Shown here: in pieces, positions 60,350-64,000 of the stretch
How the letters are laid out: the number at the start of each line of letters is the position of its first letter
Numbering within the stretch: the first letter of the stretch is position 1
Assembly (NCBI RefSeq): GCF_011397635.1
Contig: NC_064756.1
Coordinates: forward strand, 34,710,996-34,774,995
From: Epinephelus fuscoguttatus
Lineage: Eukaryota; Chordata; Actinopteri; Perciformes; Serranidae
DNA length: 64,000 bases
Direction of reading: 5' to 3'
Program-made: the position numbers and the translations under genes
The notes under the pieces: model-generated
What the model was told of the DNA's origin: nothing
Database searches by the model: none
Seen by the model: the letters and a program-made list of their open reading frames with translations, nothing else

Positions 60350-60890
60350 TTCAACCCAAACCACAGACACATTACATTTGCATGTTTTTATGTGGCACAT
60401 ATCGAAACTTTACATTTCCACAACCCTGTGGTTAACATGTGGCTATGTTCAGCCACAGAAACCACTTGGTTATGAGTAGTAAAAGATAATGTTTTGGCTT
60501 AAAATACCCAGTTTTGGGGGCACAATCCTTGGCAGGAAATGCAGCAATGTTACAGGAGAAAACAAGCACTTTTCTTGGTACCATCCCAGCTGGAAAAACA
60601 GCAAGGGGTTGCTACAAAACACCCATGTTTGGGGGCTAAAAAGCAGCTGTAAAAAGAGGCATGGCTTGCTAAAAAAAACACTCACCTCTGGGGGCTATAA
60701 AGCTGCAGGAAAAACAGCAACATGTCCCTAAAAAACACTCATGTTTAGTGCCTAAAAAGCCATTGGAAACACATCAATGGTTCGCTAAAAAAAATAACCA
60801 CTTTTCATGGCCCTATCCCTGCTGGAAAAACAGTGACAGGTCACCAAAAATCATCCATTATTGGGGGCTGCAGCAATTACAGAACAACAA
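60350..60890 (+). mobile_element. Minisatellite-bearing element, second copy (opposite orientation)
   Basis: Units of about 58-65 bp between 60480 and 60880 share GCTAAAAAACACTCATGTTT, TGGGGGCTAAAAAGC and CTGGAAAAACAGC. The leader CCACTTGGTTATGAG-TAGTAAAAGATAATGTTTTGGC matches the reverse complement of 57300-57390. Not coding. Confidence 0.7.
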
Positions 60891-61434
60891 GTTTTGTTGT
60901 TTGTTGGTATGGAACAGTGGTCTGCAGCTTGGCAGCCATCTCGCCTTGGTGTCACACCATCCACCATCCCTTCCACCTCCTGATGACAAAATCAGCTCAT
61001 ATACTATGTCCCTTTAGAAATGTTGATATGATACATATGACATGTGCAAATATTAATGTATTCATAATTTGCAGAAGTGTACAATATCATTTTCTTCAGG
61101 CGACTGGGCTGCAGGTTTCTCATTTTTTAAACAGTTTCAGCATGATAACAATACTCCAAAGTTAATGATTTTCTGTTTTTTTTAAATGAACTTTGAAACA
61201 TTTAGTAAAAGAAGTGCTAAAAGTGCATGTTCATTCCTGTCAGTTGGAGAGAAGAAGTGAATTGCATGACAAATGAGATATTAGCTTTGACAGCCTCGCT
61301 TCACACTGGCTTTTAGTCAATAAAAACACTAATCAGGTGAAGGTGAACTGAGATAAACTGTTCAGTCACATGGTTCACCTGTGGCCTAATACAGTGCTCC
61401 TGCCAACAACCTGTTACACATAAACAGATTCAGA

Positions 61435-61440
61435 TATAAA
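61435..61440 (+). promoter_or_regulatory. TATA box of the CYP2 gene
   Basis: TATAAA lies 79 bases before the first ATG of the P450, which would place transcription start near 61465 and give a 5-prime UTR of about 50 bases. Inferred use. Confidence 0.5.
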
Positions 61441-61513
61441 CACCACTCACAGGCTAAAAGCAGGTAGAGATCTGTTGACCAGCGCAGAGTCAAGAAGACA
61501 AGGTGTAAAGAGC

Positions 61514-63919
<2,406 letters not shown>

Positions 63920-64000
63920 GTAAGGAGGTGGGAGGCTGATGGTCCTCCAAATACAGATCAGTGTTTATTTAAGTCTGGTTTTCATATGGCTTCCTTATAT

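Overview
The window is vertebrate nuclear DNA, almost certainly from a teleost fish and probably a percomorph. Genes are split into short coding exons with GT-AG introns. The three genes I can name are vertebrate families. The intervening DNA carries fish-type repeats: palindromic MITE-like elements, tRNA-derived SINEs, LINE 3-prime fragments, long CA/TG microsatellites and minisatellites. There are no operons, CRISPR arrays, rRNA genes or other prokaryotic features.

Layout. (1) 1-2700: intergenic, with an A/T-rich tandem array of roughly 37-38 bp units, an interspersed-repeat fragment and microsatellites. (2) 2796-7742, plus strand: lgals4-like tandem-repeat galectin. Fourteen coding exons join in frame to 365 aa, with two carbohydrate-recognition domains and a Gly/Met-rich linker built from phase-0 mini-exons. 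(3) 12472-43932, minus strand: axl receptor tyrosine kinase of the TAM family. Twenty coding exons join in frame to 916 aa (signal peptide, 2 Ig, 2 FN3, TM, kinase, docking tail). The galectin and axl are convergent. (4) 43933-50849: gap between axl and the next gene, filled largely by mobile-element remnants. (5) 50850-56426, plus strand: a 296-aa PH-domain protein in five exons that I cannot name, divergent from axl. (6) 56760-58700: nested repeats. (7) 58737-60030: decayed tandem duplicate of a CYP2 gene. (8) 61514-63919 and beyond, plus strand: first four exons of an intact CYP2-family cytochrome P450. Exon lengths of 163, 150 and 161 bp match the CYP2 pattern. The gene runs off the right edge.

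The genes are not one pathway. The galectin binds beta-galactosides at mucosal surfaces, AXL is the GAS6/PROS1 receptor for apoptotic-cell clearance and innate-immune damping, and CYP2 enzymes oxidise xenobiotics and lipids in the ER. The useful context is synteny: AXL lies beside CYP2 genes (CYP2S1 and the CYP2A/B cluster) on human 19q13.2, and LGALS4 is on the same arm. I found no evidence for a wholly new biological system. The most interesting signals are the exon-duplicated galectin linker, a 6-codon cassette-like micro-exon at the AXL juxtamembrane site, dinucleotide tracts just downstream of two splice donors, a GC-AG intron in the P450, the CYP2 pseudogene with recognisable intron homology, the unnamed PH gene, and several families of long palindromic elements.
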